Origin: Dyella sp. C9
GTDB taxonomy: Bacteria; Pseudomonadota; Gammaproteobacteria; Xanthomonadales; Rhodanobacteraceae
Reading direction: 5' to 3'
NCBI RefSeq assembly: GCF_003332825.1
Contig: NZ_QIRF01000003.1
Location: forward strand, 124,001 to 188,000
Length of the DNA: 64,000 nucleotides
Shown piece by piece: positions 29,465 to 41,125 of this stretch. The notes under the pieces are model-generated. The model was not told the origin of the DNA, ran no database searches, and worked only from the letters and a program-made list of their open reading frames with translations. Each line of letters starts with the position of its first letter. Position 1 is the first letter of the stretch. A program made the translations under genes and the position numbers.

Positions 29465-31021
29465 ATGTTCACTTTCGACTGGCTGGCCGACCCTACGGCC
29501 TGGGCAGGTCTCCTTACCCTCGTGGTACTGGAGATCGTGCTCGGTATCGACAACCTCGTGTTCATCGCGATCCTCGCCGACAAGCTGCCGGTGAAGGAGC
29601 GCGACCGGGCCCGGGTGCTCGGACTCACACTGGCGCTGGTGATGCGCCTGTTGCTGCTGGGAGCAATGTCCTGGCTGGTCAAGCTCACCACGCCCATCGT
29701 CAGCTGGGGCGCGGTGTCGTTCTCCTGGCGCGACATCATCCTGCTGCTCGGTGGTGCCTTCCTGCTGTTCAAAGCCACCGTGGAGCTGCACGAGCGACTG
29801 GAAGCCAGCGACCACGATGATGCCGCCAAGCGCGCGCCGGCGCGTTTCTGGCTGGTGGTGGCGCAGATCGTGGCGCTCGACGCGGTGTTCTCGCTCGATT
29901 CGGTGATCACCGCCGTGGGCATGGTGGATCACCTCTCGGTGATGATGATCGCCGTGGTGGTGGCGATGATCCTGATGATCAGCGCGAGCAAGCCGCTCAC
30001 TCATTTCGTCAATGCGCGGCCGACAGTGGTGATCCTGTGCCTGTCATTCCTGCTGATGATCGGCTTCAGCCTGGTGGCGGAAGGCTTCGGCTTCCATATC
30101 CCCAAGGGTTACCTTTACGCGGCGATCGGTTTCTCGATCATGATCGAGGCCTTCAACCAGACCATGCGTCGCAACCGGCAGCGCAGCCTGCTGGGCAGCG
30201 CACGCACCTTGCGCGATCGCACCGCCGCCGCCGTGCTCAACCTGCTGGGTGGCGCGGGCAGCGAGGATGAAGATGCCGCGCCCAAGGCTGCCGCCACGGC
30301 CACCGACAGCGGCATGGCTGTATTCGGCAAGGACGAACTGGCGATGGTGCAGGGCGTGCTCGACCTGGCGCATCGTCCGGTGCGTTCGATCATGACGCCG
30401 CGCCCGGAGATCAACTGGATCGATCCGCGCGAGAGCGCCGAGCAACTGCGTGCGGAAGTCACCGCCTCCAGCCATGCGTGGTTGCCGGTGGCGGGCGATG
30501 ATCTTGATCAATTGGTTGGCGTGGCATCGTCGCGCGACTTGCTGGCCAGCCTGCTCGAGCACGGCCGCATCGAGGTGGAGCAGGTGGTGCGCAAGCCGCT
30601 TACCGTGCTGGAGTCACTCAGTGTGCTGCGCCTGATCGAGGAGTTCCGGCGCTCGACCCTGCAGGTGGCGCTGGTGGTGGACGAATACGGCAGCGTGCTT
30701 GGCCTGGTCACGCCCACCGACGTACTGGAAGTGATCGCCGGCGAGTTTCCCGACGAGGACAGCGGCGACCCGTCTGCCGTGCAGGAACCCGATGGCTGCT
30801 GGATGCTCGATGCCAGCCTGGACCTGCGTCGGGTAGAACACTTGCTGGGTCGCCGCCTGACCGGTGACGACAGCTTCTCCACCCTTGCCGGCTATGTGCT
30901 GGAGCAGCTGGGTCGCCTGCCCAGCGTGGGTGACACGCTCACCAGCGAAGGCCTGCACTTCGAGGTGGTGGCGATGGACGGCGCACGCATCGAACGCCTG
31001 CGCGTCCGTCCGGTCGAGTAA
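29465..31021 (+). CDS. TerC-CBS-CorC/HlyC membrane protein (YoaE/YegH type)
   Basis: 518 residues: an N-terminal TerC membrane domain of about seven helices (residues 1-225) with the intramembrane acidic motifs GIDNLVFIA and [14 protein letters not shown], then a CBS pair (about 300-430) and a C-terminal CorC_HlyC domain. TerC proteins are linked to metal export or metalation of secreted proteins; the exact ion is not known. A -10-like TATAGT at 29415 leaves a leader of only about 40 bases, too short for a yybP-ykoY manganese riboswitch. Confidence 0.92.
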   Translation: MFTFDWLADPTAWAGLLTLVVLEIVLGIDNLVFIAILADKLPVKERDRARVLGLTLALVMRLLLLGAMSWLVKLTTPIVSWGAVSFSWRDIILLLGGAFLLFKATVELHERLEASDHDDAAKRAPARFWLVVAQIVALDAVFSLDSVITAVGMVDHLSVMMIAVVVAMILMISASKPLTHFVNARPTVVILCLSFLLMIGFSLVAEGFGFHIPKGYLYAAIGFSIMIEAFNQTMRRNRQRSLLGSARTLRDRTAAAVLNLLGGAGSEDEDAAPKAAATATDSGMAVFGKDELAMVQGVLDLAHRPVRSIMTPRPEINWIDPRESAEQLRAEVTASSHAWLPVAGDDLDQLVGVASSRDLLASLLEHGRIEVEQVVRKPLTVLESLSVLRLIEEFRRSTLQVALVVDEYGSVLGLVTPTDVLEVIAGEFPDEDSGDPSAVQEPDGCWMLDASLDLRRVEHLLGRRLTGDDSFSTLAGYVLEQLGRLPSVGDTLTSEGLHFEVVAMDGARIERLRVRPVE

Positions 31022-31090
31022 GCGCGGCCAACCCGGCTTCGCGCAGGCTCAGGTCGTCATTCCTGCGCATGGCCTGTGACAACGGCGCAG

Positions 31091-31112
31091 GACCCCAGCT
31101 TTCGCTGGGGTC
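31091..31112. terminator. Hairpin between convergent terC-like and MAPEG genes
   Basis: GACCCCAGC-TTTC-GCTGGGGTC, perfect 9-base arms. Just upstream, CCTGCGC and GCGCAGG form a second imperfect stem, so the whole stretch looks like a decayed REP-type doublet acting as a terminator. Confidence 0.6.
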
Positions 31113-31146
31113 GTGATGCCTTTGTCGGTGGCGTCAGCGCGCGGCA

Positions 31147-31542
31147 TCAGCCGGCGAGCAGCGCCTTCACCAGCCCCACCACGCCCAGCAGCAAGGTGGC
31201 CAGCCAGGCCGCCGAGGACACCATGAAACCAGGGCCGCGCTTGGCGGCGTCCTGCAGGTAGGCCACGGCATACCAGACGCGCCCGAATACCCAGACCAGG
31301 CCGGCCACGCCGGCCCACAGCGGGAAGCCGTACTGCACGGCCAGCCACAACGAGGGCAGGAAGGCCACGGTCGATTCCAGCGTATTCATCTGCACGCGCC
31401 AGGCCCGCTCGAAGGCTGGGTGGCCGCTGATCGCCGGCGCCTTCACGCCGTACTTCTCGCGGGCATGGCCGGTGGCCCAGATGGTGCCCAGCTGCAGCAG
31501 GACGGTGAGCACGACGACGATGGCGGGCAGATGCTGGATCAC
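31147..31542 (-). CDS. MAPEG family membrane protein
   Basis: 131 residues, four hydrophobic helices, MAPEG family (membrane-associated proteins in eicosanoid and glutathione metabolism). The central R-x-x-x-N-T-x-E motif is recognisable as WRVQMNTLESTVAFLPSLW. Bacterial members may have glutathione transferase or peroxidase activity, unproven here. The GTG start at 31542 gives the family length; ATG at 31590 would add 16 residues without a ribosome site. Confidence 0.82.
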   Translation of the reverse strand: MIQHLPAIVVVLTVLLQLGTIWATGHAREKYGVKAPAISGHPAFERAWRVQMNTLESTVAFLPSLWLAVQYGFPLWAGVAGLVWVFGRVWYAVAYLQDAAKRGPGFMVSSAAWLATLLLGVVGLVKALLAG

Positions 31543-31658
31543 AGGGAGGTTCTCGCGGAAAAGGTGGCTCAATGTAGCCGCGCCCCGCACGTGGCGGGAG
31601 GGGGCGTCGAGGGGTATCGTGACCAGACCGTCGACAGCACGCGAGCGAGGGCCGTCAC

Positions 31659-32516
31659 ATGGATTGGCAAAAAGGCGAGCGCAGTCAGAACGTCGAGATC
31701 GACAGTGGTGGCGGCGGCCCGCGTTTCGGTGGCGGGCGCGGACTGGGCCTGGGTGGCATCGTGATCCTGGCCATCCTGGGCCTGGTGTTCTTCAAGGATC
31801 CGACCGCGCTGCTCAGCCAGGTGGACAACGGCGGGCAGTCCGCGGCCCCGAGCGGCCAGCCGGCCCAGGTGGATCCCCAGACGCGCGATTTCGTCAGCGC
31901 CATTCTCGGTTCCACCGAGAAGACCTGGAGCGACATTTTCGCGGCGCACGGGCGCCAGTACGTCGATCCCAAGCTGGACCTGTTCAGTGGCGGCGTCAGC
32001 ACGGCCTGCGGCGCGGCATCGACTGCGGTGGGGCCGTTCTATTGCCCGGGTGACCAAAAGGTCTACCTGGACGTGGCGTTCTTCCAGGAGCTGGAGAACC
32101 GCTTCCATGCGTCGGGTGACTTTGCCCGCGCCTACGTGATCGCGCACGAGGTGGGCCATCACGTGCAGAACCTGCTTGGCATCTTCGACCAGGTGGAGCA
32201 GGCGCGCCGCCGCGGCGCGCCGATGGAAGGCGCCGATGGCCTGTCGGTGCGACAGGAGCTGCAGGCCGACTGTTTTGCCGGCGTGTGGGCCAACCACAGC
32301 CAGCAGCGCCTGCAGTGGCTGCAGCCCGGCGATATCGAATCGGCGCTCAATGCGGCCAGCAAGATCGGCGACGATGCCCTGCAGCAACAGGCCCAGGGCC
32401 GCGTGGTGCCCGACTCGTTCACCCACGGCACCTCGGCGCAGCGCGTGAAGTGGTTCCGTACCGGCTTCGACAGCGGCGACATCGCCAGTTGCAACACCTT
32501 CGCGGGCGAACCCTGA
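31659..32516 (+). CDS. Neutral zinc metallopeptidase, YpfJ family
   Basis: 285 residues: a Gly/Arg-rich cytoplasmic N-terminus, one transmembrane helix (about 30-45), and a periplasmic metallopeptidase domain with HEVGHH (His163, Glu164, His167) and the later ELQADCFAGVWA helix that supplies the third ligand. This matches the YpfJ (KPN_02809) putative neutral zinc protease family. Its substrate is not known. Confidence 0.92.
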   Translation: MDWQKGERSQNVEIDSGGGGPRFGGGRGLGLGGIVILAILGLVFFKDPTALLSQVDNGGQSAAPSGQPAQVDPQTRDFVSAILGSTEKTWSDIFAAHGRQYVDPKLDLFSGGVSTACGAASTAVGPFYCPGDQKVYLDVAFFQELENRFHASGDFARAYVIAHEVGHHVQNLLGIFDQVEQARRRGAPMEGADGLSVRQELQADCFAGVWANHSQQRLQWLQPGDIESALNAASKIGDDALQQQAQGRVVPDSFTHGTSAQRVKWFRTGFDSGDIASCNTFAGEP

Positions 32517-32644
32517 GGGGCCAGGCAGCAACGTCCCGGGGTGGCCAGGACGCTTCCCCGTCAGGACCGCAGGCTGCACGCGGGCGCCGGGCGTTTTAGA
32601 ATCCCGCCGCCGCGTGCCTTGGGGTGCGCACTCTTTTTGACCCC

Positions 32645-33004
32645 ATGCTTCATCCCTGCCTGAGCTGCGGCGCCTGCTGCGCTTTTTTCCGCGTTGCCTT
32701 CCACTGGTCCGAGGCGGATGCGTCGCTGGGCGGCGTGGTGCCACCCGAACGCACCGAGAAACTGGACCCGCACCGTCTCGTCATGCGTGGAACGCAGGCC
32801 TCGCGCCCGCGCTGCACGGCCCTGCAGGGCGCGGTGGGCGAGGCGGCCCATTGCGGCATCTACGAGCAGCGCCCATCGGTGTGCCGCGAGGTGGAGCCGT
32901 CATGGGAGTTCGGGCGTCCCAGCGCGCAGTGCGACAAAGCGCGGCTGGGTCATGGCCTGCCCGTGCTGACCGCTGCCGACTGGACGTTGGCCGCCGGGGC
33001 GTAG
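32645..33004 (+). CDS. YkgJ family cysteine-cluster protein
   Basis: 119 residues with the N-terminal CLSCGACC cluster and further Cys in RCTAL, HCGIYEQRPSVCREV and QCDKA, the YkgJ/CxxCxxCC family layout. It probably binds zinc or an iron-sulfur cluster; the function is unknown. The start is uncertain between ATG 32645 and GTG 32624. A good -10 TAGAAT lies at 32597-32602. Confidence 0.85.
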   Translation: MLHPCLSCGACCAFFRVAFHWSEADASLGGVVPPERTEKLDPHRLVMRGTQASRPRCTALQGAVGEAAHCGIYEQRPSVCREVEPSWEFGRPSAQCDKARLGHGLPVLTAADWTLAAGA

Positions 33005-33027
33005 CCGCATGAAGGCTGGCGGCTTGC

Positions 33028-33822
33028 CTACGCCGCCGCGCTGTCGAAGCGGTAGATGTCCATGGCAAGCAGGCCATGCTCGATGCCTGCATCAATGCGC
33101 GTGGCGTGGGCATCCGCGCCGGCAGCACCGAGCGCCACGAACAACGGCAGCAGGTGCTCGTCGGTCGGATGGGCCTGCTCGGCAAACGGCGCCTGGCGGC
33201 GGTAGTCGAGCAGGGCGGCGGTGTCACCCTCGGCCAGCTTGCGTTCGATCCATTCGATGAAGGGGCGCACGTAAGGCGCTTCGCGTTCCTCGCTGTAGCC
33301 CGCGCGGAAATCGTGCAGGTTGTGCGTGATGCTGCCCGAGCCGATCACCAGCACGCCTTCCTCGCGCAGCGGCGCGAGCGCGCGGCCCACGGCGTACTGG
33401 TGCGCAGGGCCGAGCGCGGGCTGGATGGACATCGGGACCACCGGGATGTCGGCCTTGGGATAGAGCAGTCGCAACGGCACCCAGGCGCCGTGGTCCAGGC
33501 CATGGGTGGGGTCGAGCGTGGTTGGCAGGCCGGCCTGGTCCAGCAGTTCGGTGACGCGGGCCGCCAGCGACGGCTCGCCCTTGGCGGGGTACTGGATCTG
33601 GTACAGCTCCCGCGGGAACCCGTAGAAGTCGTGGATCGTCTCCGGGCGGCTGGCGCCACCCACCTGCGGTTGGCGCGCCAGCCAATGGGCGGTAGCCACC
33701 ACGATCGCCCTCGGGCGCGGTAGCGCCTGGGCCAGTTCGGCCAGGCGTACACCTACCTGCCGCGGCTGGATCGCGGTCATCGGAGAACCGTGGGAGATAT
33801 ACAGGCTGGGCAGGGCAGACAT
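33028..33822 (-). CDS. ygiD: 4,5-DOPA-extradiol-dioxygenase-like protein (YgiD/DODA family)
   Basis: 264-residue LigB-type non-haem iron or zinc enzyme. Conserved metal-binding histidines are seen in LYISHGSP (His11), THGLDHGAWVPL, and ITHNLHDF. E. coli YgiD opens the ring of L-DOPA extradiol; the physiological substrate in this organism is unknown. The ORF lies downstream of the DeaD helicase gene on the same strand but is separated by 255 bases with a hairpin. Confidence 0.88.
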   Translation of the reverse strand: MSALPSLYISHGSPMTAIQPRQVGVRLAELAQALPRPRAIVVATAHWLARQPQVGGASRPETIHDFYGFPRELYQIQYPAKGEPSLAARVTELLDQAGLPTTLDPTHGLDHGAWVPLRLLYPKADIPVVPMSIQPALGPAHQYAVGRALAPLREEGVLVIGSGSITHNLHDFRAGYSEEREAPYVRPFIEWIERKLAEGDTAALLDYRRQAPFAEQAHPTDEHLLPLFVALGAAGADAHATRIDAGIEHGLLAMDIYRFDSAAA

Positions 33823-33973
33823 GGCGGTTACCTCGGGATACCGCCATAGGGTATGGGCTGCACGGGAAATTGCAGCCCGCGTACGGTGAACGATCCGTCA
33901 CGCCTGTGGAACGATCCACCCGACGGCGCCCTGGCGGTGCCGTCTTGAAGCCGTCGAAGGTGTTGGCACCGAT

Positions 33974-34011
33974 GGAATGGGGGCTGCGCAGGCAAGCGCT
34001 GCCCCCATTCC
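33974..34011. terminator. Stem-loop downstream of the DeaD-like gene
   Basis: GGAATGGGGGC and GCCCCCATTCC form an 11-base stem with a 16-base loop. No clear T-run follows on either strand, so transcript end protection is as likely as intrinsic termination. Confidence 0.4.
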
Positions 34012-34077
34012 CTGGCTGCCATTCCCGCGGAAATGGCAACGCGGTGCCTTTCCGTTCCGCCGGATGCGCCGCGCCGC

Positions 34078-35919
<1,842 letters not shown>

Positions 35920-36038
35920 GGGGGAACCTCGACATGGCATGCACGATGGCATGCGGGAGAATGAAGCTATTGTAACAGGCTGATCCGCCTCAGCTGGGCT
36001 TTATTGCACCAGATAGGCCAATTACCGAGGAAATATTC

Positions 36039-36788
36039 ATGTCCGGAAGTCTCAAGGGTCGTGTTGCGTTGGTTACCGGCGCCTCATCGGGCATCGGCGA
36101 GGCCACCGCGCTGGCGCTGGCCGAGGCGGGTGCACAGGTGGCGATCGCCGCCCGCCGCCAGGATCGCCTGGAAGCCTTGGCCGCGCGCCTGCAGGCGCTG
36201 GGTGCCGCGCCCACCGTGCTGGTGGCCGATCTGGCCTCGGAGGCCGAAGCCCAGCGCGTGGTCACCGAAACCGAGGCGCGTTACGGTCGCCTGGACATCC
36301 TGGTGAACAACGCCGGCGTGATGTACCTGGAGCCGGTCATCGACGCGGACCTGGGCCGCTGGCGCCACATGCTGGAGTTGAACGTGCTCAGCCTGATCGC
36401 CTCCACCCAGGCTGCGCTGCCGGGCATGCGGGCGCGCAAGGACGGCCACATCGTGAACATTTCCTCCACCGCCGGTCGAGTGGCCAATCCGAATGCGGCG
36501 GCCTACTCGGCGACGAAGTTCGGCGTGGTGGCGTTTTCCGAGGCCCTGCGGCGCGAGGAGTACACGCACAACATCCGCGTTTCGGTGATCGAGCCGGGCG
36601 TGGTGGAGACCGAGTTGCGCGACCACATCGGCCATGCGGAGGTGAAGGCCAACCTCAATGCCTGGGCCGACAGCATGCGCCAGCTGCAGGGCCGCGACGT
36701 GGCCGACGCCATCGTGTTCTGCGTATCGCGTCCGTCGCACGTCAACATCAACGAGGTCCTGATGCGGCCCACCGACCAGGAGCGCTGA
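36039..36788 (+). CDS. SDR family NAD(P)-dependent oxidoreductase
   Basis: 249-residue classical short-chain dehydrogenase. The nucleotide site TGASSGIGE (residues 14-22), NNAGVMYLEP and the catalytic YSATK with upstream ISSTAG are all intact. Sequence character (INEVLMRPTDQ at the C-terminus) fits the YdfG/serine-3-dehydrogenase-like subgroup, but the substrate is not fixed. It precedes fghA on the same strand by 42 bases. Confidence 0.88.
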   Translation: MSGSLKGRVALVTGASSGIGEATALALAEAGAQVAIAARRQDRLEALAARLQALGAAPTVLVADLASEAEAQRVVTETEARYGRLDILVNNAGVMYLEPVIDADLGRWRHMLELNVLSLIASTQAALPGMRARKDGHIVNISSTAGRVANPNAAAYSATKFGVVAFSEALRREEYTHNIRVSVIEPGVVETELRDHIGHAEVKANLNAWADSMRQLQGRDVADAIVFCVSRPSHVNINEVLMRPTDQER

Positions 36789-36830
36789 GCCGCATCGCAC
36801 TATCATGGGGCCCGGTGCAATACACGGAGC

Positions 36831-37685
36831 ATGACCATGACAGGGATCGAAACGATCTCGGAACAGCGTTGCCACGGCGGCGTGCAGGGTTTCTACCGAC
36901 ATGAGTCCGAGGCTTGCGGCGGGCCGATGCGCTTTGCGCTGTACCAGCCGCCGCAGGCGCAACAGCAGGTGTGCCCGGTGCTGTATTTCCTGGCCGGACT
37001 CACCTGTACCGAGGAGACCGCCACCATCAAGGCTGGCGCGCAGCGCCTGGCGGCCGAGTTGGGCCTGATCCTGGTGATGCCGGATACCAGTCCGCGCCAT
37101 ACCGGCATCGATGGCGCAACCGGCGACTGGGAATTCGGCGAGGGCGCTGGTTTCTACGTGGACGCCACGCAGGCGCCGTGGTCCTCGCGCTTTCGCATGC
37201 ACAGCTACGTCACGCAGGAGCTGCCGTCGCTGCTGGCACGGCAATTCCCGGTCGATCCGGAGCGCAGCGGCATCACCGGCCATTCGATGGGTGGTCACGG
37301 CGCACTGACCATCGCCTTGCGTCATCCGGGCCAATACCGCTCAGTGTCGGCGTTTGCGCCGATCGTGGCGCCCAGCCAGGTACCCTGGGGCCAGAAGGCG
37401 TTGCCGCGCTATCTTGGCGAGGACACCCATGCGTGGGCCGACTACGACGCCTGCGAACTGGTGCGCCGCCAGACCTTCGACGGCACCATCCTGATCGACA
37501 AGGGCGAGGCCGACGGGTTCCTTGCCACGCAGCTGAAGCCGGAGCTGTTCGACCAGGCCTGCGCCGAGGGTGGGCAGTCGCTGCTGCTGCGCCGCCATGC
37601 CGGCTACGACCACAGCTATTATTTCATCACCAGCTTCATCGACGACCATCTGCGGCACCACGCACGGGCGCTGGGCTGCCTGTGA
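36831..37685 (+). CDS. fghA: S-formylglutathione hydrolase
   Basis: 284-residue alpha/beta hydrolase that releases formate from S-formylglutathione, the last step of glutathione-dependent formaldehyde removal. The nucleophile is Ser152 in GHSMGG, with Asp in GEADGF and His in YDHSYYF. The LYFLAGLTCTEET segment is typical of the esterase D subgroup. The usual adhC/frmA dehydrogenase is not adjacent. The stop overlaps the start of the next gene. Confidence 0.93.
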   Translation: MTMTGIETISEQRCHGGVQGFYRHESEACGGPMRFALYQPPQAQQQVCPVLYFLAGLTCTEETATIKAGAQRLAAELGLILVMPDTSPRHTGIDGATGDWEFGEGAGFYVDATQAPWSSRFRMHSYVTQELPSLLARQFPVDPERSGITGHSMGGHGALTIALRHPGQYRSVSAFAPIVAPSQVPWGQKALPRYLGEDTHAWADYDACELVRRQTFDGTILIDKGEADGFLATQLKPELFDQACAEGGQSLLLRRHAGYDHSYYFITSFIDDHLRHHARALGCL

Positions 37686-38233
37686 ACCTGCTGCAGCCGC
37701 TCATCACCCGTCGTGCGCTGATCCGGCTGGCCGAACCCTCCGATGCGGGGCGGCTGCGCCGTTACCGGGTGCAGAATCGCGAGCACCTCGTGCCGTGGGA
37801 GCCCTGGCGTGAGGAGGCGTATTACGAATTGGAGCACTGCGCGCAGACGCTGGCCGATGCGCGCGACGTGGTGCGCCAGGATCGTTCGTATCCGATGTTC
37901 GCGCTCGACCTCGCCGGCGAGGAGATCCTTGCCAGTTTCACCTTCGCCAACGTGGTGCGTGGCGCCTTCCAGGCCTGCCACCTGGGGTACAGCGTGGCGG
38001 CCAGGCGGCAAGGGCAGGGTCTGATGCAGGAAGTGCTCGAGGCGGCATTGCCGTGGGCCTTCCAGCGACTGGACCTGCATCGCGTGATGGCCAACTACAT
38101 GCCGCGCAACGAGCGAAGTGGCCGGCTGCTGGCCCGCCTGGGCTTCGAGCGCGAGGGCTACGCCAGGCGCTATCTGCAGATTGGCGGCGTATGGGAAGAC
38201 CACGTGCTCACCTCGCGCATCCGCGAGTCGTAG
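37682..38233 (+). CDS. RimJ-like ribosomal-protein N-acetyltransferase (GNAT)
   Basis: 183 residues; GTG start overlapping the fghA stop (GTGA), which gives coupling. The GNAT fold with LGYSVAARRQGQGLMQEVLEAALPWAF and NYMPRNERSGRLLARLGFEREGYARRYLQIGGVWEDH closely fits RimJ/RimL proteins, which acetylate the N-terminus of ribosomal S5 or L12. Which ribosomal protein is modified cannot be decided. Confidence 0.85.
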   Translation: MNLLQPLITRRALIRLAEPSDAGRLRRYRVQNREHLVPWEPWREEAYYELEHCAQTLADARDVVRQDRSYPMFALDLAGEEILASFTFANVVRGAFQACHLGYSVAARRQGQGLMQEVLEAALPWAFQRLDLHRVMANYMPRNERSGRLLARLGFEREGYARRYLQIGGVWEDHVLTSRIRES

Positions 38234-38245
38234 CGCGTCTTCCGC

Positions 38246-38728
38246 TCAGTGGGGGCTGCTGCTGGCAGGCGCGGGTGCGGTGGCCGCTGCCGGCAGGACC
38301 GGTCGCGTACAACTGGGCGGCAGCCACTGGCGGTCACCCGAGAGCAGGTCGCAACTCCACACCAGGTTGGCGCCGCCACCGCTGTCCAGCGGCGTAAGCA
38401 GGAACACCGGATCGGGCGAGGCGCCCGTGTCGCGGGTGGCGATGGTGATGCGGCCGCTCTCGGAAATGTCGACCCGTGCCGCATAGATGTTGAGGGACGA
38501 CTGCGCGTTGAATGCGAGGTCTTCGGGCCGGATCCGGTTCAGGCCGCCTCGCGTGGTGGCAGCCTCCATCACCACCAGTTTGGCTGCCTCGCCGGCCTGC
38601 AGGGCCTGCTCCATATGGCTGATGATGCGATGACTGCGCCATGCCGGGATCCCGATGCTGGCGACGATGGCGGCAATCGCCAACAACGCCAGGCTGGTCA
38701 TCAACGGCGCGGACTGGGGGCGGTTCAT
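38246..38728 (-). CDS. Type IV pilin-like protein with degenerate prepilin motif
   Basis: 160 residues. The N-terminal helix LALLAIAAIVASIGIPAWRSHRI closely mimics type IV pilins (compare AIIAILAAIAIPAY), and the following alpha-helical and Gly-rich C-terminal part with two cysteines (WSCDLL, PSCTRP) resembles a pilin disulfide loop. However, the G-F-T-L-I-E prepilin peptidase site is missing: PLMTS replaces it, without Gly or Glu5. It may be a minor pilin relic or a membrane-retained homolog. It stands alone, without pil genes. The start at 38728 is preferred over 38752. Confidence 0.6.
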   Translation of the reverse strand: MNRPQSAPLMTSLALLAIAAIVASIGIPAWRSHRIISHMEQALQAGEAAKLVVMEAATTRGGLNRIRPEDLAFNAQSSLNIYAARVDISESGRITIATRDTGASPDPVFLLTPLDSGGGANLVWSCDLLSGDRQWLPPSCTRPVLPAAATAPAPASSSPH

Positions 38729-38855
38729 GGCGTCTCTCCCTCGGCGCAGCAAAGCTCGGCCTAATGTTGCCCGCCATGGGTGAGTGGCTCGTCAACGGGG
38801 AGGCACTCCGCTCTCCCCGTCATGACGATGGCCCGCCAGGCGCGGGCCGGGTGCA

Positions 38856-40172
38856 TCAGGCCTTGCTGGCCGCGGGACGGCGACGGCGCTGGCGCTTGCG
38901 GTTGCCCTCGGCAGGACGATCGCCACCGGTGTGGCCATGGCCCTGGTTGTGCGGTCGATGCGAACCCTGCGGACGACCCTGGCGCGGCTGGCGCTGGCCC
39001 TGCACCGGGCGCGGTGCGCCGGCGTCCAGGCGCAGCGGCTGCGAGGGCTCGAAGCCGGGAACGTTGCTGATCGCGATGTCCTGCTTGAGCAGCTTGCGGA
39101 TATCACGCAGCAGGCCCGATTCCTCATGGCTCACCAGCGACACGGCCATGCCGTCGGCGCCGGCGCGACCGGTGCGGCCGATGCGATGCACGTAGTCTTC
39201 GGCGACCATCGGCAGGTCGAAGTTGATCACGATCGGCAGCTGGTCGATGTCGATGCCGCGCGCCGCGATGTCGGTGGCGACCAGCACGGTGATGCGACCG
39301 CTCTTGAAGTCGCTCAGCGCACGCGTGCGGGCGTTCTGGCTCTTGTTGCCGTGGATGGCGGCAGCGCGCATGCCTGCCGCTTCCAGGTAGCGCACCAGCT
39401 TGTCGGCGCCGTGCTTGGTGCGGCTGAACACCAGCGTCTGGCGGCGGCTGTCCTGCGACAGCACATGCAGCAGCAGATCGCGCTTGACCGCCGCGTCGAC
39501 CGGATGGACGTGGTGGGTCACCGTGGTGGCCACGGTGTTGGGCGGCGTCACCGACACTTCGCGCGGCTCGTGCATGAACTGCATGGCCAGCGCCTTGATC
39601 GGCGGCGCGAAGGTGGCGGAGAACAGCAGCGTCTGGCGCTGGCGCGGCAGCGCGGCCAGGATGCGCTTGAGCGCCGGCAGGAAGCCCATGTCGAGCATGC
39701 GGTCGGCTTCGTCCAGCACCAGCACCTCGACACCGGACAGGTCCAGCGAGCGCTGCTGCATGTGGTCGATCAGGCGGCCCGGCGTGGCGATCACGATGTC
39801 GACGCCGCGACGCAGCGTCTGCACCTGCGGGCCCATGCTGACGCCGCCGAAGATGGTGGCGCTGCTGATGCGCAGGTGCTTGCCGTAGTCACGCAGGTTG
39901 TCGTGCACCTGGGCGGCGAGCTCGCGGGTGGGGGTGAGCACCAGCGCGCGCGGGCGGCGGGTGCCGGCCGGCGGGCCCTGCATCAGGTGCTGCAGCAGCG
40001 GCAGCGAGAACGCGGCGGTCTTGCCGGTGCCGGTCTGCGCGGCGGCCAGCAGGTCGACGCCTTCCAGCACCACAGGAATGGCGGCGGCCTGGATAGGGGT
40101 GGGTTCGGCGTAGCCTTGTTCGGCAAGCGCACGCAACAACGCAGGCGCAAGGCCCAGCGATTCGAAAGACAT
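38856..40172 (-). CDS. rhlE: DEAD-box RNA helicase, RhlE type
   Basis: 438 residues: [36 protein letters not shown] and [10 protein letters not shown] in order, followed by a basic Gln/Gly/Arg-rich tail without a DbpA domain, which is the RhlE layout (ribosome maturation and RNA turnover). GGAG precedes the ATG. An exact TATAAT -10 lies on the minus strand at 40260-40255, leaving a leader of about 75 bases. Confidence 0.92.
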   Translation of the reverse strand: MSFESLGLAPALLRALAEQGYAEPTPIQAAAIPVVLEGVDLLAAAQTGTGKTAAFSLPLLQHLMQGPPAGTRRPRALVLTPTRELAAQVHDNLRDYGKHLRISSATIFGGVSMGPQVQTLRRGVDIVIATPGRLIDHMQQRSLDLSGVEVLVLDEADRMLDMGFLPALKRILAALPRQRQTLLFSATFAPPIKALAMQFMHEPREVSVTPPNTVATTVTHHVHPVDAAVKRDLLLHVLSQDSRRQTLVFSRTKHGADKLVRYLEAAGMRAAAIHGNKSQNARTRALSDFKSGRITVLVATDIAARGIDIDQLPIVINFDLPMVAEDYVHRIGRTGRAGADGMAVSLVSHEESGLLRDIRKLLKQDIAISNVPGFEPSQPLRLDAGAPRPVQGQRQPRQGRPQGSHRPHNQGHGHTGGDRPAEGNRKRQRRRRPAASKA

Positions 40173-40295
40173 GGAAGCTCCAGAGCAACCCGGAGCGTTC
40201 TAGGAACCGCGTTGCAATAACTAATAGGGGAGGACGACATCAAGTCGTTTACGCATTATAGCAGCAAACGCTGAATGACTGGCTGGGCGGGGTTC

Positions 40296-40961
40296 TCAGG
40301 CGGTTTTTTCGGCCACCAGCAGGTAGCAGTCGAACGGCGTGCGTCCGTGCAACGGCCGCATGCTGACGCGCAGCCCCGCCGATTCGAGCCGCGTACGCAG
40401 CTCGTCCGCGCTGGGGTAGTGCTGCGCCCCCACCCGCATCCAGCCGCTGGCACTCAGGAAGAATTCCGAGAAGCGCGTGAAGTAATAGCGCCAGCTGCGT
40501 TCGCGCAGCACGTTACGGATGATCAGCAGTCCGCCCGGCGCAAGATGCCTGGCTGCATTCGCCAGCAGGGCGCGCTGGCCTGCTTCCGGCAGGTAGTGCA
40601 GCACGTCCAGGATGGCGACATGACCACGCAGCGCCTGTTCGCTGGCGCCATCGGCAAGGCGCAACTGCAGCGTCCTGTCCAGCCCGGCCTGGCGCATCGC
40701 TCGCTGGCCGGATTCGATCTTGCGTGGATCGTGGTCCAGCCCGAGGTAGCCGGTCAGCAATCCCTGTGCCTGCAGGTAACGACCCAGCAGGCCGATGCCG
40801 CAGCCGATGTCCAGCAGGGGCAGTGGTCGCCCGGCGATCAGTTCGGCGACAGCGGCGTAGGCGGGATCGGCCGACAGCTTGCCCTTGACGTAGTGGCGCT
40901 GGAACCAGTGATCGTACGAATCGGCGATGCGATAGAGGGCGGTGGCATCCATGGGGGACAT
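40296..40961 (-). CDS. Class I SAM-dependent methyltransferase
   Basis: 221 residues. The SAM-binding motif I is LLDIGCGIGLLGRYL, with an acidic LGLDHD after it and the post-I segments LADGAS and ILDVLHYLP. The substrate is unknown; the sequence resembles small-molecule rather than RNA methyltransferases. The gene is divergent from the MFS transporter 164 bases away. Confidence 0.78.
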   Translation of the reverse strand: MSPMDATALYRIADSYDHWFQRHYVKGKLSADPAYAAVAELIAGRPLPLLDIGCGIGLLGRYLQAQGLLTGYLGLDHDPRKIESGQRAMRQAGLDRTLQLRLADGASEQALRGHVAILDVLHYLPEAGQRALLANAARHLAPGGLLIIRNVLRERSWRYYFTRFSEFFLSASGWMRVGAQHYPSADELRTRLESAGLRVSMRPLHGRTPFDCYLLVAEKTA

Positions 40962-41125
40962 CTCAGCCGGCTCCTTGACTGGGTGGCGTGAAGGAAAGTC
41001 TGCGCCGGGTGTGCGCGAGAAGCCAGCGCGAGCGCGGCTTGCCCTTGCGTTGCGTCGCCCTTGATGGTTCGCTTGGCGCCCTGCGTGCCGCGCGGGCGGA
41101 CACGGGCTTCACGATGGAGTTGCAC

